Source: Bacteroides mediterraneensis
GTDB taxonomy: Bacteria > Bacteroidota > Bacteroidia > Bacteroidales > Bacteroidaceae
DNA: 64,000 bases
NCBI RefSeq assembly: GCF_900128455.1
Contig: NZ_LT635783.1
Location: 3,462,546 to 3,526,545 of the forward strand
Reading direction: 5' to 3'
Shown: one piece after another, positions 1 to 8,573 of the stretch
Position numbering within the stretch: the stretch's first letter is position 1
Layout of the letters: every line of letters begins with the position of its first letter
Notes under the pieces: model-generated
Told to the model about the DNA's origin: nothing
What the model saw: the letters and a program-made list of their open reading frames with translations, nothing else
The model's database searches: none
Translations under genes and position numbers: made by a program

Positions 1-41
1 TCTTTTATGTCCATAATCATCAGTAATTCAAGAATAATTTA

Positions 42-49
42 TAACTTTG
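42..49 (+). promoter_or_regulatory. Bacteroidales -7 box (TAACTTTG)
   Basis: Exact match to the Bacteroidales sigma-70 -7 consensus TAnnTTTG, 33 bp upstream of the ATG at 83. No clear TTTG -33 box is seen. It would give the small gene at 83-331 its own transcript, separate from late phage operons. Confidence 0.5.
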
Positions 50-82
50 CAACCGAGGCTTCCAATATGCCTTTTATGCGTT

Positions 83-331
83 ATGAATATACCGGAACAA
101 GTAAAGAACGAGGCCCGTGTACTTATTGAGCAATACGGTGACACCTTCGAATACCTTGGTATTTATGAAGGCCAGGAAGCCTATGTGTTCAAGTTTCCGG
201 GGGACTCCTGTACCGGTTATCCTTTCGTCTATCTGTATGACGGTAAAGACGCAACCGAAATAACCGGTCCGTTATCCCTTGACGTTATCGATTCATGTAT
301 CGAAAATATCGAGGAAGGAGACATCGAATAG
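83..331 (+). CDS. Small acidic protein, candidate immunity protein for the convergent head-toxin gene
   Basis: An 82-residue, soluble, acidic protein with no signal peptide or membrane segment. The start at 83 is chosen because it follows the -7 box and begins MNIPEQVKNEA; an upstream in-frame ATG at 47 lies over the promoter. The family is not recognised with certainty. The 3' end overlaps by 39 bp the 3' end of the convergent minor head gene (293-1798), exactly where that gene encodes its papain-fold toxin-like domain. Small acidic single-domain proteins beside polymorphic-toxin domains are often immunity proteins, and a separate promoter would allow expression in the lysogen. The immunity role is inference only; it could equally be a phage accessory gene. 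Confidence 0.6.
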   Translation: MNIPEQVKNEARVLIEQYGDTFEYLGIYEGQEAYVFKFPGDSCTGYPFVYLYDGKDATEITGPLSLDVIDSCIENIEEGDIE

Positions 332-1798
332 CTTATTGTCAATTCTCAGGACTCCCCTGCAGTTGTGGGAAGTCGCAGCTCCTATTTCACATAAATATTT
401 TACGTCTTTCCATTCCATTCCTGAACCGGCAGAATTATCGCTTTGGGGTTCGATATACCTTAGTTCACCATCCGCAAACCGTTGCAGGATTGTAGCATGA
501 CCTCCTCCACTTTTCCAGCCGATGCACAATTCATACACGCCTTCTTCCTTACATACCTCATTGAAATACTCCATGTACCTTTTAGGGGTCATTTTCAGGT
601 ATCCTTTGTGCGCAAGCCAGCTGTTTATACTTATATGTTGCGCCGGAGTACCGTCGGTGTTTTTCCAGACTTCAAAAGCACGTCCATTACTCAGATATTC
701 AAGTTTAGACCCTGCGACATTGCCTTTGGCGGTAATATCCCATCCACGTAATCGTAAAGCGTATGCCGGTGCGCAAGTCTGGCAGTTGATACTGTATGGA
801 GTATCCCGTTTTTTATCGTAATCGCTGTTCTTCCGGTATCTGTTTCCCCTTTTATCGCGGTATATTCCTTTGGAATCCAAAATATACTCTTCCACATGTT
901 TGGGATTTGCATTCTGTTTGTCCGCCTTATCCACATCCATAGGTTTTCCTTTTTTGATTTTAAGAGCCTTTTCCATTTCGAGGTTGTTCCGGGCAATGGC
1001 CATTTTTTCCTCCCCGGTAAGGTAGTCCGGCATTTCCGCAATCATCTCGTCAATACGGGCCATAAGTTTATCCACCGCTTTTTGGGCACCCTTGTGGGCT
1101 TCTGCCTGATATGGATGATTGTCGGAAAACAGTTTGCCGTCCGTTCCCGGATTGTTATCCAGTCCGGGCTGGGGCTTGTTCTTGTCGTCTTCGTCCGGAA
1201 GTGGTGTCGGCTCCTCGTCGGTGGCAGTGAGGTCGCACTTGCAGTTCCACCGGTCGCCCGGTCGGTGGATGTTCCAGAACGTGTCATCAATCGGCCGGAT
1301 GGTATTCCAGAACGGGCGGTGGTCAGCCCCCGGATGAATGGAGGTGGACGGTAGCCATTTGAGGTTGGGCAGAATATCGCGTTCGCGCAGGAACTGTTGC
1401 CAGTCAGCCGCCTGATGCGCCCGGATGACCGCCGTATCATACTCCGTCCGCAGCCAGTGACGAACCTGATGGGAAGCAATGGGCAAGACTTCCTGTACCC
1501 ATTTGTCGAACGGTTTTAAAATGCCGTTTGAATCCAATAAAAGTCGTGCCATGTCATTCTGCATACGATGTACCTTGAATGCCGAGAATACGGCATTGTT
1601 CCGGAGTATGGCATTTCTGAAATCCTCGTCCGGAGTAATGGCCTTGGATTTGCTGAACCCTTCCTTTGCCGCCTTGTCCATCTTTGCCCATATTTCATTG
1701 AACAGGTTGATTTCGATTTCGGTTGCCGGATGAAAGTCCCTGCTGTATATGTTCAGCAAGGCACGCCGCAGCACCTCTTCGGAGAAGTCAAACTCCAT
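293..1798 (-). CDS. Mu gpF/SPP1 gp7-like minor head protein fused to a papain-fold (Tox-PL-like) domain
   Basis: A 501-residue protein. Residues about 100-193 carry the phage head-morphogenesis signature: a helical segment around RTEYDTAVIRAHQ (117-129) and the Cys-rich end RPGDRWNCKCD (179-189). Such proteins sit at the portal and may enter the host with DNA. A Pro/Asp-rich linker (195-225) and a helical stretch (230-290) lead to a second domain (about 330-485) with INCQTCAPAYALRLRG (Cys339/Cys342), GGGHAT (His434) and RYIEPQ (Glu450, Gln452). This is the Cys-His-Asp/Glu/Gln order of papain-fold toxin 1 (Tox-PL, glutamine deamidase-like) domains. It is the last gene of the leftward packaging operon, 38 bp after the portal gene. 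The head role is firm; the toxin-fold assignment comes from motifs. Confidence 0.8.
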   Translation of the reverse strand: MEFDFSEEVLRRALLNIYSRDFHPATEIEINLFNEIWAKMDKAAKEGFSKSKAITPDEDFRNAILRNNAVFSAFKVHRMQNDMARLLLDSNGILKPFDKWVQEVLPIASHQVRHWLRTEYDTAVIRAHQAADWQQFLRERDILPNLKWLPSTSIHPGADHRPFWNTIRPIDDTFWNIHRPGDRWNCKCDLTATDEEPTPLPDEDDKNKPQPGLDNNPGTDGKLFSDNHPYQAEAHKGAQKAVDKLMARIDEMIAEMPDYLTGEEKMAIARNNLEMEKALKIKKGKPMDVDKADKQNANPKHVEEYILDSKGIYRDKRGNRYRKNSDYDKKRDTPYSINCQTCAPAYALRLRGWDITAKGNVAGSKLEYLSNGRAFEVWKNTDGTPAQHISINSWLAHKGYLKMTPKRYMEYFNEVCKEEGVYELCIGWKSGGGHATILQRFADGELRYIEPQSDNSAGSGMEWKDVKYLCEIGAATSHNCRGVLRIDNKLFDVSFLDIFDT

Positions 1799-1836
1799 GG
1801 AGATGCTGCCATTATCAGCCGCATACAGTCTGTCGA

Positions 1837-3189
1837 CTACCAGTCTAAAGCTGCCCCGTCTGCCGGGGCTTTCACGAAAAAACCTTTGAGCCAGTTCCGG
1901 AAGTTTCTTTTCTGTTTCGGTGTCGGTTCATCATCCCGTCCCTTATTCGCTGGCTCCGGCTCCTTCTTCGGGCTTGGAATCTGGTCGGCTTGTTCAGCCG
2001 TCTTTTGTTCCGCCTTCAGCTGCTCGTAATTGGCCGGTTTGTCGATACCGAATTCCTCATAGAGATAGTCGTCGTCGATGGGGATGTTGAAGTTCTTCTT
2101 CAGCTGCGTGAGGATGGATATTTTGGTACCGGCATCCGTTTCCTTCGGTTCGGGGAAACAGAACGTACCCCCTTCGGTGTTGATGCCCATGCGCAGCAGA
2201 ATGTCCGTCATGTCGTAATTCAGCACGTTGAGCACGTACTTCCGGTCGGCCTCCAGTACCTTGTCCTCTACTTTCTTATGAACCGTACCCAAAGCCTGCG
2301 TGCCTTTTTCGGACGATTCGGTGGTCAGCGTATTGCCCAGTATCAGTTTGGAAATTTCGTTGTTGCACCGCTCGCAGAGGCGTTCATAGACATCGGCAGA
2401 CCCTGTTTTGTTTCCGGCTTCCGTGAGTTTGAGTTCCGTGTCCTTGGCATGGAAGAACTGCGCCAGACTTCCGGCATTGGCCGCATCCTCCATGGCCCGC
2501 TGGCGTGACTCGTCGTCGTCGGAATCATAGATATATTCCTGGATAGGCATGCCGAATACCTCGGAGAACTGTGCCCAGTCGCCCGTAGTGTTACGTTTGT
2601 AGATGACCCAAGGTGCAGCCTTGGCCAACAGCCCCAAATCGGACGGTGAACCCACAAACAGCAGGTCGGTATATTCATTCCAGGAATGGCCGGTAATGTC
2701 CGTCTGGTGGCGCAGGATGAGTTCCCTGACCGGATCCACATGCTTGCGTGGTACCAGGTCATAATCCACCCACTCCTGCAGCTTGTAGAACTGGCAGAGC
2801 GAGAAGCCCCAGAATTTCGCATCAAGGATGTCACCCACCAGCCGGTTGAACCAGGGCGACTGTATCTGTTCGTTGATTTTATCGTCGGGCTTCCCGTCCA
2901 CCCGGAATTCCATGTTGGAGCACAGCACGGCATTCTTTCGCTTTTCGAGCACACAGGAAAGGTGGGTATCCATCAGAATGTCCTCGTAGAGGTCATAAAG
3001 TTTGTAACGTCGCGAGAAATCGACATTCTCGGCCACCCTTACGGCTGCCATGTAGTCGGAAATGTCCAGCCCGAAGCGTTTGGGCTGTGTGAGCACAATC
3101 ACATTCGGTCTCTTTTGTCCCGGCAACGTGAAGTTTCCCCCTACGGTGATGATGCCGGCTTTGTTGTTTTTTCTGTTTTTCTTTTTCAT
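1837..3189 (-). CDS. Portal protein, DUF935 (Mu gp29) family
   Basis: A 450-residue protein. The portal is a dodecameric ring at one head vertex through which DNA is packaged and ejected. Seen features fit the DUF935 family: a central region around LVPRKHVDPVRELI, then WVIYKRNTTGDWAQFSEVFGMP and the segment ISKLILGNTLTTESSEKGTQALGTVHKKV (residues about 280-308, typical of Mu-type portals). The C-terminal 70 residues are Lys/Glu/Pro-rich and low-complexity. It lies 12 bp after the gp36-like gene and before the gpF-like head gene, the usual Mu-like head order. The start gives a basic KKKNRKNNK N-terminus; no alternative is needed. Confidence 0.88.
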   Translation of the reverse strand: MKKKNRKNNKAGIITVGGNFTLPGQKRPNVIVLTQPKRFGLDISDYMAAVRVAENVDFSRRYKLYDLYEDILMDTHLSCVLEKRKNAVLCSNMEFRVDGKPDDKINEQIQSPWFNRLVGDILDAKFWGFSLCQFYKLQEWVDYDLVPRKHVDPVRELILRHQTDITGHSWNEYTDLLFVGSPSDLGLLAKAAPWVIYKRNTTGDWAQFSEVFGMPIQEYIYDSDDDESRQRAMEDAANAGSLAQFFHAKDTELKLTEAGNKTGSADVYERLCERCNNEISKLILGNTLTTESSEKGTQALGTVHKKVEDKVLEADRKYVLNVLNYDMTDILLRMGINTEGGTFCFPEPKETDAGTKISILTQLKKNFNIPIDDDYLYEEFGIDKPANYEQLKAEQKTAEQADQIPSPKKEPEPANKGRDDEPTPKQKRNFRNWLKGFFVKAPADGAALDW

Positions 3190-3201
3190 GATGCTTGCTT
3201 T

Positions 3202-3627
3202 TTACCAGTGGTTCGTTCGTTTGCGGTTGCTTTGAATGCGGAAATCCGACCTGCCCGCCCTTTGTTCCTCGGGCAGCAGCGGAGCCCCTTCGATTGAAAT
3301 GTCCTCGTCGGCCACCGCCTTCATCCATTCCACCGCCCGTTCGTAACGATCCTTGCGTACCTGGGAAAGTTTCTGCGGGTTGTGGATGCAGAAGATGTGA
3401 TAGACCGCCATGTCGATGACCATCATCAGCACGAGCTGGTTACGGTTCTCGCCGGTGGCTGCAAAAATCTTGTTGCAGTCGTAGCGTTTGCCCAGATAAC
3501 ACCGCATTTCGGCAATGGCCCTGTCCTCGCAAACCTCAATGACCGTTTCGTCTTCGCGAACCAGTGCGTCGAGGATGTCTCGGTGGATGCTCGCATCGTA
3601 ATCGGTAAGTTCAACAAATTTGCTCAT
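3202..3627 (-). CDS. DUF1320/Mu gp36-like head-tail connector protein
   Basis: A 141-residue, mostly helical protein. The pattern FVELTDYD...AIAEMRCYLGKRYDCNKIF...RNQLVLMMVIDMAVYHIFCIHNPQKLSQVRKDRYERAVEWM is that of the DUF1320 (Mu gp36) family. These are small connector/adaptor proteins that join the portal to the neck. It lies between terminase large and portal on the same strand, with gaps of 21 and 12 bp, consistent with one packaging operon. In Mu the gp36 gene is with late head genes, so its insertion between terminase and portal is a small rearrangement. Confidence 0.75.
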   Translation of the reverse strand: MSKFVELTDYDASIHRDILDALVREDETVIEVCEDRAIAEMRCYLGKRYDCNKIFAATGENRNQLVLMMVIDMAVYHIFCIHNPQKLSQVRKDRYERAVEWMKAVADEDISIEGAPLLPEEQRAGRSDFRIQSNRKRTNHW

Positions 3628-3648
3628 AGTCCTATTGTTTTAGAGTTG

Positions 3649-5181
3649 TCATAATCTTTTCTTATTCCGTTTTCTTACATCCTTCCGTGATCGGAATACG
3701 GGCGGTTCAATGCGCCTGATCAGTTCGTCAATGATACGGTTCGCCCCTTCGACCGCATCCGGTCCGTCGGCCGGATAGCGCATGGTCAGGGTGAACAACT
3801 TGAATTGATCCTCCAGTTCCTTCATGTGCGGATTGTCCCGTTCAGCCTCGTTGAGGATGAGGTTCCCCTCGCGGTTGAGCGGTTCAAGGTTGGCCTCGAT
3901 GCGCGTAGCCTTGTCCGTCTTCTTCTCCTCGTCGCCCCGGATGAACAGCGCAATCTTCTGTTCGCGGCGTACTTTTGCCACCAGCGGTTTGAACACCTGT
4001 TGGAAGAAAGGGTCCTGCAGCTTGTTGTTCTCCATGTAGCAATAGACATTGGTCTTGCCCCCGACAAATTCAAGCATCCGGACATACCAGTCAATGAACT
4101 CCGCATTGAGCGCCTGTGCCAGGAAAGTCTTGATGACGTAAAGCCTGCCACCCAATTTGCCACAGAGCGAAACCGTCTTGAAGGATTTGCCTTTCTTACC
4201 CTTGCTTTCGCCCGGTGCCGGGTCGCCATACACCACGAGGAACTTGAATTTGGAGAGTGCCGGAACCTTGCCGTATGCAATGTTTTCGAATACCTCTCCC
4301 ACGGAAATCGGGTTGTTGAAATATTCTCCCTGTGCCGCCTTTTTGGATATTTTGGACAGTGTGCGGTCGATGTCCTCTTCCGAGTTCTTTTCCGGCCATG
4401 TGGAAAAACCGTTTTTGTCGCGGATGTTCACGATGTCCCAGGAGTCGGCCATTTCGCCCGCCCTCACCACGCAGCAGTCCTTGGCGATGATGTTTCCGCA
4501 GAAGATGACCAGTGTAGGTTCGGAAATGGACCTTGTGGGATACAGCGCATTTTCCCACCAGTCCCAGCGCTTCTGGATGATGTCCGGGTTCTTGGTATCC
4601 TCGTCCGTATCAAAGTCATCGACCAGCAGTACGTCGGGACGTATGGCCTCGTTTCGCGAACCACGCGGAGATTGTCCGGCACCCAGTGCGCGGAAAGAGA
4701 CCTTCCCTTTGGTGGTGAATTCATCCTCGGTCCATGAGCCCGGCAGTTCCTGTTTGCCGTAGTATGCCATGATGCGTCCGTTGGCTTCGAGATTGGCCCG
4801 GTAGGGATCGAGCAGGCGCACCGCATTGTCCTTGCTGTTGGAGGTCAGAATCACATTCTTTTTGCGTCCGGTAAGCGTGAGATTCATGACGATGAACATG
4901 GTGACGGTGGATTTGGCCAGCTCACGGCTCCAAGAAAGCACCTCAAACCATTCATCGTGTGCAATGATCCGCCGGATAGCCTTTTTCTGGAAGTCGGCAA
5001 ATTCATATTTGACATAATTCGGAAAAAAGAACTTGATCCATTCTATGGGATGTTTCTCAAGATATTCCCGGTGTTTTTCCCGTTCGGCTGCCGTCATGTT
5101 CCTATCGACCGGTGTAGCCCTTGCGATGTCTTCTTTGTACTTCTCCCAATCGAGGAGAGCGAGTCTGTCAGTCTGTTTCAT
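3649..5181 (-). CDS. terL: Terminase large subunit (Mu gp28-like)
   Basis: A 510-residue packaging motor: an ATPase drives DNA into the prohead and a nuclease cuts it. The ATPase half shows a Walker A-like SWSRELAKST (residues 83-92, the variant R..AKST form common in phage terminases) and Walker B DVLLVDDFD (183-191). The RNase H-like nuclease half shows VVYGDPAPG (Asp320), YMENN (Glu384) and ADGPDAVEGA (Asp472/Asp475), plus KTDKATRIEANLEPL, typical of gp28-type terminases. Length fits the family. It lies 11 bp after the small subunit and is the second gene of the leftward operon. Confidence 0.92.
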   Translation of the reverse strand: MKQTDRLALLDWEKYKEDIARATPVDRNMTAAEREKHREYLEKHPIEWIKFFFPNYVKYEFADFQKKAIRRIIAHDEWFEVLSWSRELAKSTVTMFIVMNLTLTGRKKNVILTSNSKDNAVRLLDPYRANLEANGRIMAYYGKQELPGSWTEDEFTTKGKVSFRALGAGQSPRGSRNEAIRPDVLLVDDFDTDEDTKNPDIIQKRWDWWENALYPTRSISEPTLVIFCGNIIAKDCCVVRAGEMADSWDIVNIRDKNGFSTWPEKNSEEDIDRTLSKISKKAAQGEYFNNPISVGEVFENIAYGKVPALSKFKFLVVYGDPAPGESKGKKGKSFKTVSLCGKLGGRLYVIKTFLAQALNAEFIDWYVRMLEFVGGKTNVYCYMENNKLQDPFFQQVFKPLVAKVRREQKIALFIRGDEEKKTDKATRIEANLEPLNREGNLILNEAERDNPHMKELEDQFKLFTLTMRYPADGPDAVEGANRIIDELIRRIEPPVFRSRKDVRKRNKKRL

Positions 5182-5192
5182 TGTCTATCCCT

Positions 5193-5636
5193 TTATAATT
5201 TGTCTTTAATGTACGCATCGGCCAGGCGTGTAATTTCCTTTGCCTTTTCGAGGTCGGCCGCCCGTACCCAGTCGATGAGCCCGGTGAGGACACTGATGAT
5301 GTCGGCAATGCCCACTTCCTGCTCCATGTTGCGTATGGCCGCCGACAGTTTCCCGAGGATGTCAGCCTCCTTGGATGAGGGGAACCGTTCCCCTTCGGGC
5401 CGTTCGGCGATGGCCTTGTTTATTTCGGCCACCTGCCGGTAGAGGTTAGCCACCTGTTCCTGCCTTGTGAGCGTAAGCCCCACCTTCTGTTCCTCCCACT
5501 TCCCGGCCCGTACCCAGTTGGACACGGACACCCGTGACACGCCCACCCGGTCGGCGATTTCCTGCTGTGTGAGGTTTTCCTTGAGGTACAAAGTTTTTGC
5601 CCATTCCTTTTTCTGGGCATTCGTCAAATCTGCCAT
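5193..5636 (-). CDS. terS: Terminase small subunit, DUF1804/Mu gp27-like HTH protein
   Basis: A 147-residue protein opening with an HTH (residues about 20-47: NLTQQEIADRVGVSRVSVSNWVRAGKW) followed by a coiled-coil/helical body. This is the layout of Mu gp27-type small terminases, which recognise the phage end and load the large subunit. It is the first gene of the leftward packaging operon, directly after the divergent intergenic region and 11 bp before terL. Confidence 0.82.
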   Translation of the reverse strand: MADLTNAQKKEWAKTLYLKENLTQQEIADRVGVSRVSVSNWVRAGKWEEQKVGLTLTRQEQVANLYRQVAEINKAIAERPEGERFPSSKEADILGKLSAAIRNMEQEVGIADIISVLTGLIDWVRAADLEKAKEITRLADAYIKDKL

Positions 5637-5833
5637 AAATCGTCCTTTTTAGTTGTAAATCACGTTACAAAATTGCATGAAAAAGCGGGGTTTGTAAAAG
5701 CGCGTACGCATGATGACGGGTTACAGCGTTATGATAACGCCAGAAAACGTTATGATGCGGACGCGGTTTCTTGGTGCCATGGGAATGTTCTATTTTCGCA
5801 CCATCGAAAGGCGGGGAAACCGCTGGTAAAGAC
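5637..5833. promoter_or_regulatory. Divergent late promoter region between packaging and head operons
   Basis: A 197-bp gap between the leftward terminase operon and the rightward protease gene. On the + strand TATTTTCG (5791-5798) is one mismatch from TAnnTTTG and sits 36 bp before the ATG at 5834; a weak -33-like TTTCTTGG lies at 5767-5774. No convincing consensus box is seen on the - strand, so activator-dependent late promoters are likely. ATG-initiated reading upstream of 5834 (from 5771) would run over the promoter and is not accepted. Confidence 0.4.
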
Positions 5834-6880
5834 ATGACGATGAGCAGATTTTTCAATATTACAACGAGTGACGACGGCACCAGTACGATATTCCTGTACG
5901 GGGACATCGGAGACTATACGGAGGTGCAAAGCGGGCGCATAGCCCAGGAACTGATGGAAGCCGAACGCGTGAGCCGACGCATCCATGTGCGTATCAACAG
6001 CAACGGCGGGGAAGTGTACAGCGGCATTGCGATATTCAACGCCCTGCGCCATAGCCAGGCCGACATCCGCATTTATGTGGATGGCATAGCCGCCAGCATG
6101 GCCAGTGTGATAGCCCTTTGCGGCAAGCCCGTAGAAATGAGCAAATATGCCCGTCTGATGCTGCACAGTGTGAGCGGCGGGTGTTACGGCAACAAGCAGG
6201 ACCTGCAGCGTTGCATGGAAGAGATAGAAAGCCTGGAAGGCAGCTTGAGTGAAATCTATGCCGAGCGGCTGGGCATGAGCAAGGAAGAAGTGAAACAGAC
6301 CTATTTTGACGGCGAGGACCATTGGCTGACCGCCAAGGAAGCCCTGGACCTTGGTTTCATAGACGACATCTATGATGCAGACCCCGTGCCGGCAGACAGT
6401 ACACCGGCGCAGATATATACTTTATTCAATAACCGGCTCGTTGAGCCACAAAAAAACAGAGAAGACATGAATCTGGAAGACGTAAAGAAACGCCCGCGCT
6501 TCAAGGACTGCGCGAGTGATGCGGATGTGTTCCGCCTGATGGACCAACTGGAGGAAGAGGCAGGCAAGGTACCTATCCTTACGAAAGAGAACACCGACCT
6601 GAAGGCCAAGGTGAAGACCTACGAAGACAAGGCTGAAGCCGAAGACCTTGCCGCCCGCAAGCAGCTGCTTGACGCAGCCGAGCAGGACGGTCGCATTGAT
6701 GCGACTACCCGCCCCATCTACGAAAACCTTTTGGCCAATGACCGCGAGAACGGCGAAAAGGCCCTGGCCCAACTGCCGGTAAAGCGCCGTGTGATGGAAG
6801 ACCTGCATCTGGAACCGAATGGTGAAGAAAGCCCCTGGAACAGGCGTATGCGAGAAATTAAGGACAAACGTAAAAAGTGA
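5834..6880 (+). CDS. ClpP-like (S14) prohead protease with C-terminal scaffold region
   Basis: A 348-residue protein. The N-terminal half is a ClpP-fold serine protease: INSNGGEVYSGIAIFNAL (54-71), nucleophile Ser88 in DGIAASMAS, His111 in MLHSVSGG and Asp162 in GEDHWLTAKEAL. It would trim scaffold and head proteins during maturation. Residues about 212-348 are highly charged with a coiled coil (ILTKENTDLKAKVKTYEDKAEAEDLAARKQ), as expected for scaffold. An in-frame ATG at 6467 (MNLEDVKKRPRF), preceded by a purine-rich stretch, could start a separate scaffold protein. Mu does this with its I/Z genes. The start at 5834 fits the promoter and the first conserved residues (MSRFFNI). The capsid gene follows after 7 bp. 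Confidence 0.88.
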   Translation: MTMSRFFNITTSDDGTSTIFLYGDIGDYTEVQSGRIAQELMEAERVSRRIHVRINSNGGEVYSGIAIFNALRHSQADIRIYVDGIAASMASVIALCGKPVEMSKYARLMLHSVSGGCYGNKQDLQRCMEEIESLEGSLSEIYAERLGMSKEEVKQTYFDGEDHWLTAKEALDLGFIDDIYDADPVPADSTPAQIYTLFNNRLVEPQKNREDMNLEDVKKRPRFKDCASDADVFRLMDQLEEEAGKVPILTKENTDLKAKVKTYEDKAEAEDLAARKQLLDAAEQDGRIDATTRPIYENLLANDRENGEKALAQLPVKRRVMEDLHLEPNGEESPWNRRMREIKDKRKK

Positions 6881-6887
6881 TTGAACT

Positions 6888-8087
6888 ATGGCAATAATTG
6901 TAAGAAACACGAATTACAGCGGCGAGGTACTGGAACAGTTGCTGACGCTTGCCGCTACGAGCAATGAGATTGTGGAAAAGGGGCTGATCATGGTGATTCC
7001 CGGTGTGGAGAAGAAAATCAGCCTGCCGCGCCTGAAGACCGGCAAGATGCTCCAGAAGCGCAAGGAGAACCCCGGCGTGGAGGATTCGAAGGGCAACTTC
7101 AACTACGACGAAAAGAGTCTTGACCCGGTGGACTTCATGGCCTTTACGGTGTTTAACCCCCGCACGTTCGAGAACATCTGGCGCAAATGGCAGCCGAAGG
7201 GCAACCTGGTATTCTCGGAACTTCCGCCCGAAGCGCAGAACGCCCTGCTTGCCGAGTTGGCCAAGCGGGTACAGTTTGAACTGGGTGACCACTATGTGAA
7301 CGGTGAATATGGGGATGATGACGACCACTTGTTTAACGGCATCCTGACCCAGATGGCCAAGGATACTGAGGTGATTGTGGTGGACAGCGCAGAATCGACC
7401 ATGCTGGGCAGACTGAAAGCCATGCGTGCGAAGATTCCCGTGGCCATCCGCAACAACCCGGACCTCCGCATTCTGATGAGCGTGAACGACTTTGACAAGT
7501 ATGATGACGAGCTGACCCAGCGCGAGTCCAAGAACACGAGCGAAACCGATGTGAATGCCCGTCGCTACAAGGGCATTACCATTGAGACGCTTGCGGCCTG
7601 GCCCGATGATCTGATTGTGTGCACCCTCTGTTCGCCCGATGCCGGCGGCAACCTGTTTGCGGCTGTGAACCTGCAGGACGATGAAGACGTGATTCAGATT
7701 GACAAGATCTCGAACGCGAGCGAACTGTACTTCTTCAAGATGCTGATGAAGGCTGACACGAACATTGCCTTCGGTGAAGAAGTGGTGGTGCTGGACAAGC
7801 GAAGCAACCCCGTGTTCAAGGCGAGCGAGAAGAAGATTTCAGTTGACCCTGCCAGTGTGACCCTTGAGGCAACCGGTGGCAGTGAAGAAGTGACCGTGAC
7901 CGCCAGCGGAGAATATGAGATAGGCAGTGCCCCTGCCGGCTTCAAGGTGGAAGCGACGGATAAAGGCGTGAAGATTTCGGCCGGTGCAAACAGTGGCAGT
8001 CAGAAAACCGGTACACTGACCCTTACGCTCAATGCCGACCGCAGCAAGACGGCCAAGATTACCATTACCCAAAACCAGAAAGGATAA
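6888..8087 (+). CDS. Major capsid protein with C-terminal BACON-like Ig domain
   Basis: A 399-residue protein in the major capsid position, immediately after protease/scaffold. Residues 1-310 look like a Bacteroidetes phage major head protein, with basic/charged N-arm, acidic YGDDDDHLF loop (141-149) and a conserved SVNDFDKYDDEL segment (198-209). Residues about 316-395 (ISVDPASVTLEATGG...TLTLTLNADRSKTAKITITQ) form a separate beta-rich unit with the BACON/Big-type pattern, in which SVDPASVTL, GSxxGTLTLT and KTAKITITQ are characteristic. BACON domains in gut Bacteroidales bind glycans or mucin, so the capsid surface may carry an adhesive domain. The capsid role is inferred from position and size; the BACON call is from motif. 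Confidence 0.8.
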   Translation: MAIIVRNTNYSGEVLEQLLTLAATSNEIVEKGLIMVIPGVEKKISLPRLKTGKMLQKRKENPGVEDSKGNFNYDEKSLDPVDFMAFTVFNPRTFENIWRKWQPKGNLVFSELPPEAQNALLAELAKRVQFELGDHYVNGEYGDDDDHLFNGILTQMAKDTEVIVVDSAESTMLGRLKAMRAKIPVAIRNNPDLRILMSVNDFDKYDDELTQRESKNTSETDVNARRYKGITIETLAAWPDDLIVCTLCSPDAGGNLFAAVNLQDDEDVIQIDKISNASELYFFKMLMKADTNIAFGEEVVVLDKRSNPVFKASEKKISVDPASVTLEATGGSEEVTVTASGEYEIGSAPAGFKVEATDKGVKISAGANSGSQKTGTLTLTLNADRSKTAKITITQNQKG

Positions 8088-8093
8088 GATGGT

Positions 8094-8558
8094 ATGGCAA
8101 AATTGAAGTATCTGGTAATTCACTGTACGGCAACCCCGGAGGGGCGTGAGGTATCATCGGCGGACATCCGGAAGTGGCACACTTCGCCCGTAAGCCAGGG
8201 TGGCAGAGGTTGGAAACAGGTGGGCTACACCGACCTGTTCCACCTGCAGGGCGGTGTGGAACGCTTGGTGAACAACAACGAGGATGCGCAGGTGGATCCC
8301 TGGGAAGTGACCAACGGAGCCAAGGGGTACAACAGCGTGAGCCGCCACATTGTGTATGCCGGCGGTGTGGCCAAGGACGGCAAGACCCCGAAGGACACCC
8401 GCACCGGCTGCCAGAAAAAGGCACTGGAGAAGTATGTGAAGGACTTCCATCGCAGATTCCCGGATGTGCGCATTGTGGGACACAACGAGCTGGCGGCCAA
8501 AGCCTGCCCCAGTTTCGATGTACAGAAATGGCTGAAAGAAATAGGTATTAACCAATAA
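8094..8558 (+). CDS. N-acetylmuramoyl-L-alanine amidase endolysin (T7 lysozyme-like, Amidase_2)
   Basis: A 154-residue single-domain amidase that cuts the MurNAc-L-Ala bond of peptidoglycan for host lysis. Zinc ligands are visible as His10 (LVIHCTAT), His130 (IVGHNE) and Cys138 (KACPSFD); Tyr45 (GYTDLFH) is in the usual catalytic neighbourhood. Length equals T7 lysozyme. There is no signal peptide, so it needs a holin or other export. It starts 6 bp after the capsid gene and leads the lysis cassette, placed between capsid and tail genes. Confidence 0.93.
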   Translation: MAKLKYLVIHCTATPEGREVSSADIRKWHTSPVSQGGRGWKQVGYTDLFHLQGGVERLVNNNEDAQVDPWEVTNGAKGYNSVSRHIVYAGGVAKDGKTPKDTRTGCQKKALEKYVKDFHRRFPDVRIVGHNELAAKACPSFDVQKWLKEIGINQ

Positions 8559-8573
8559 TAAAAGAAGCAATCA

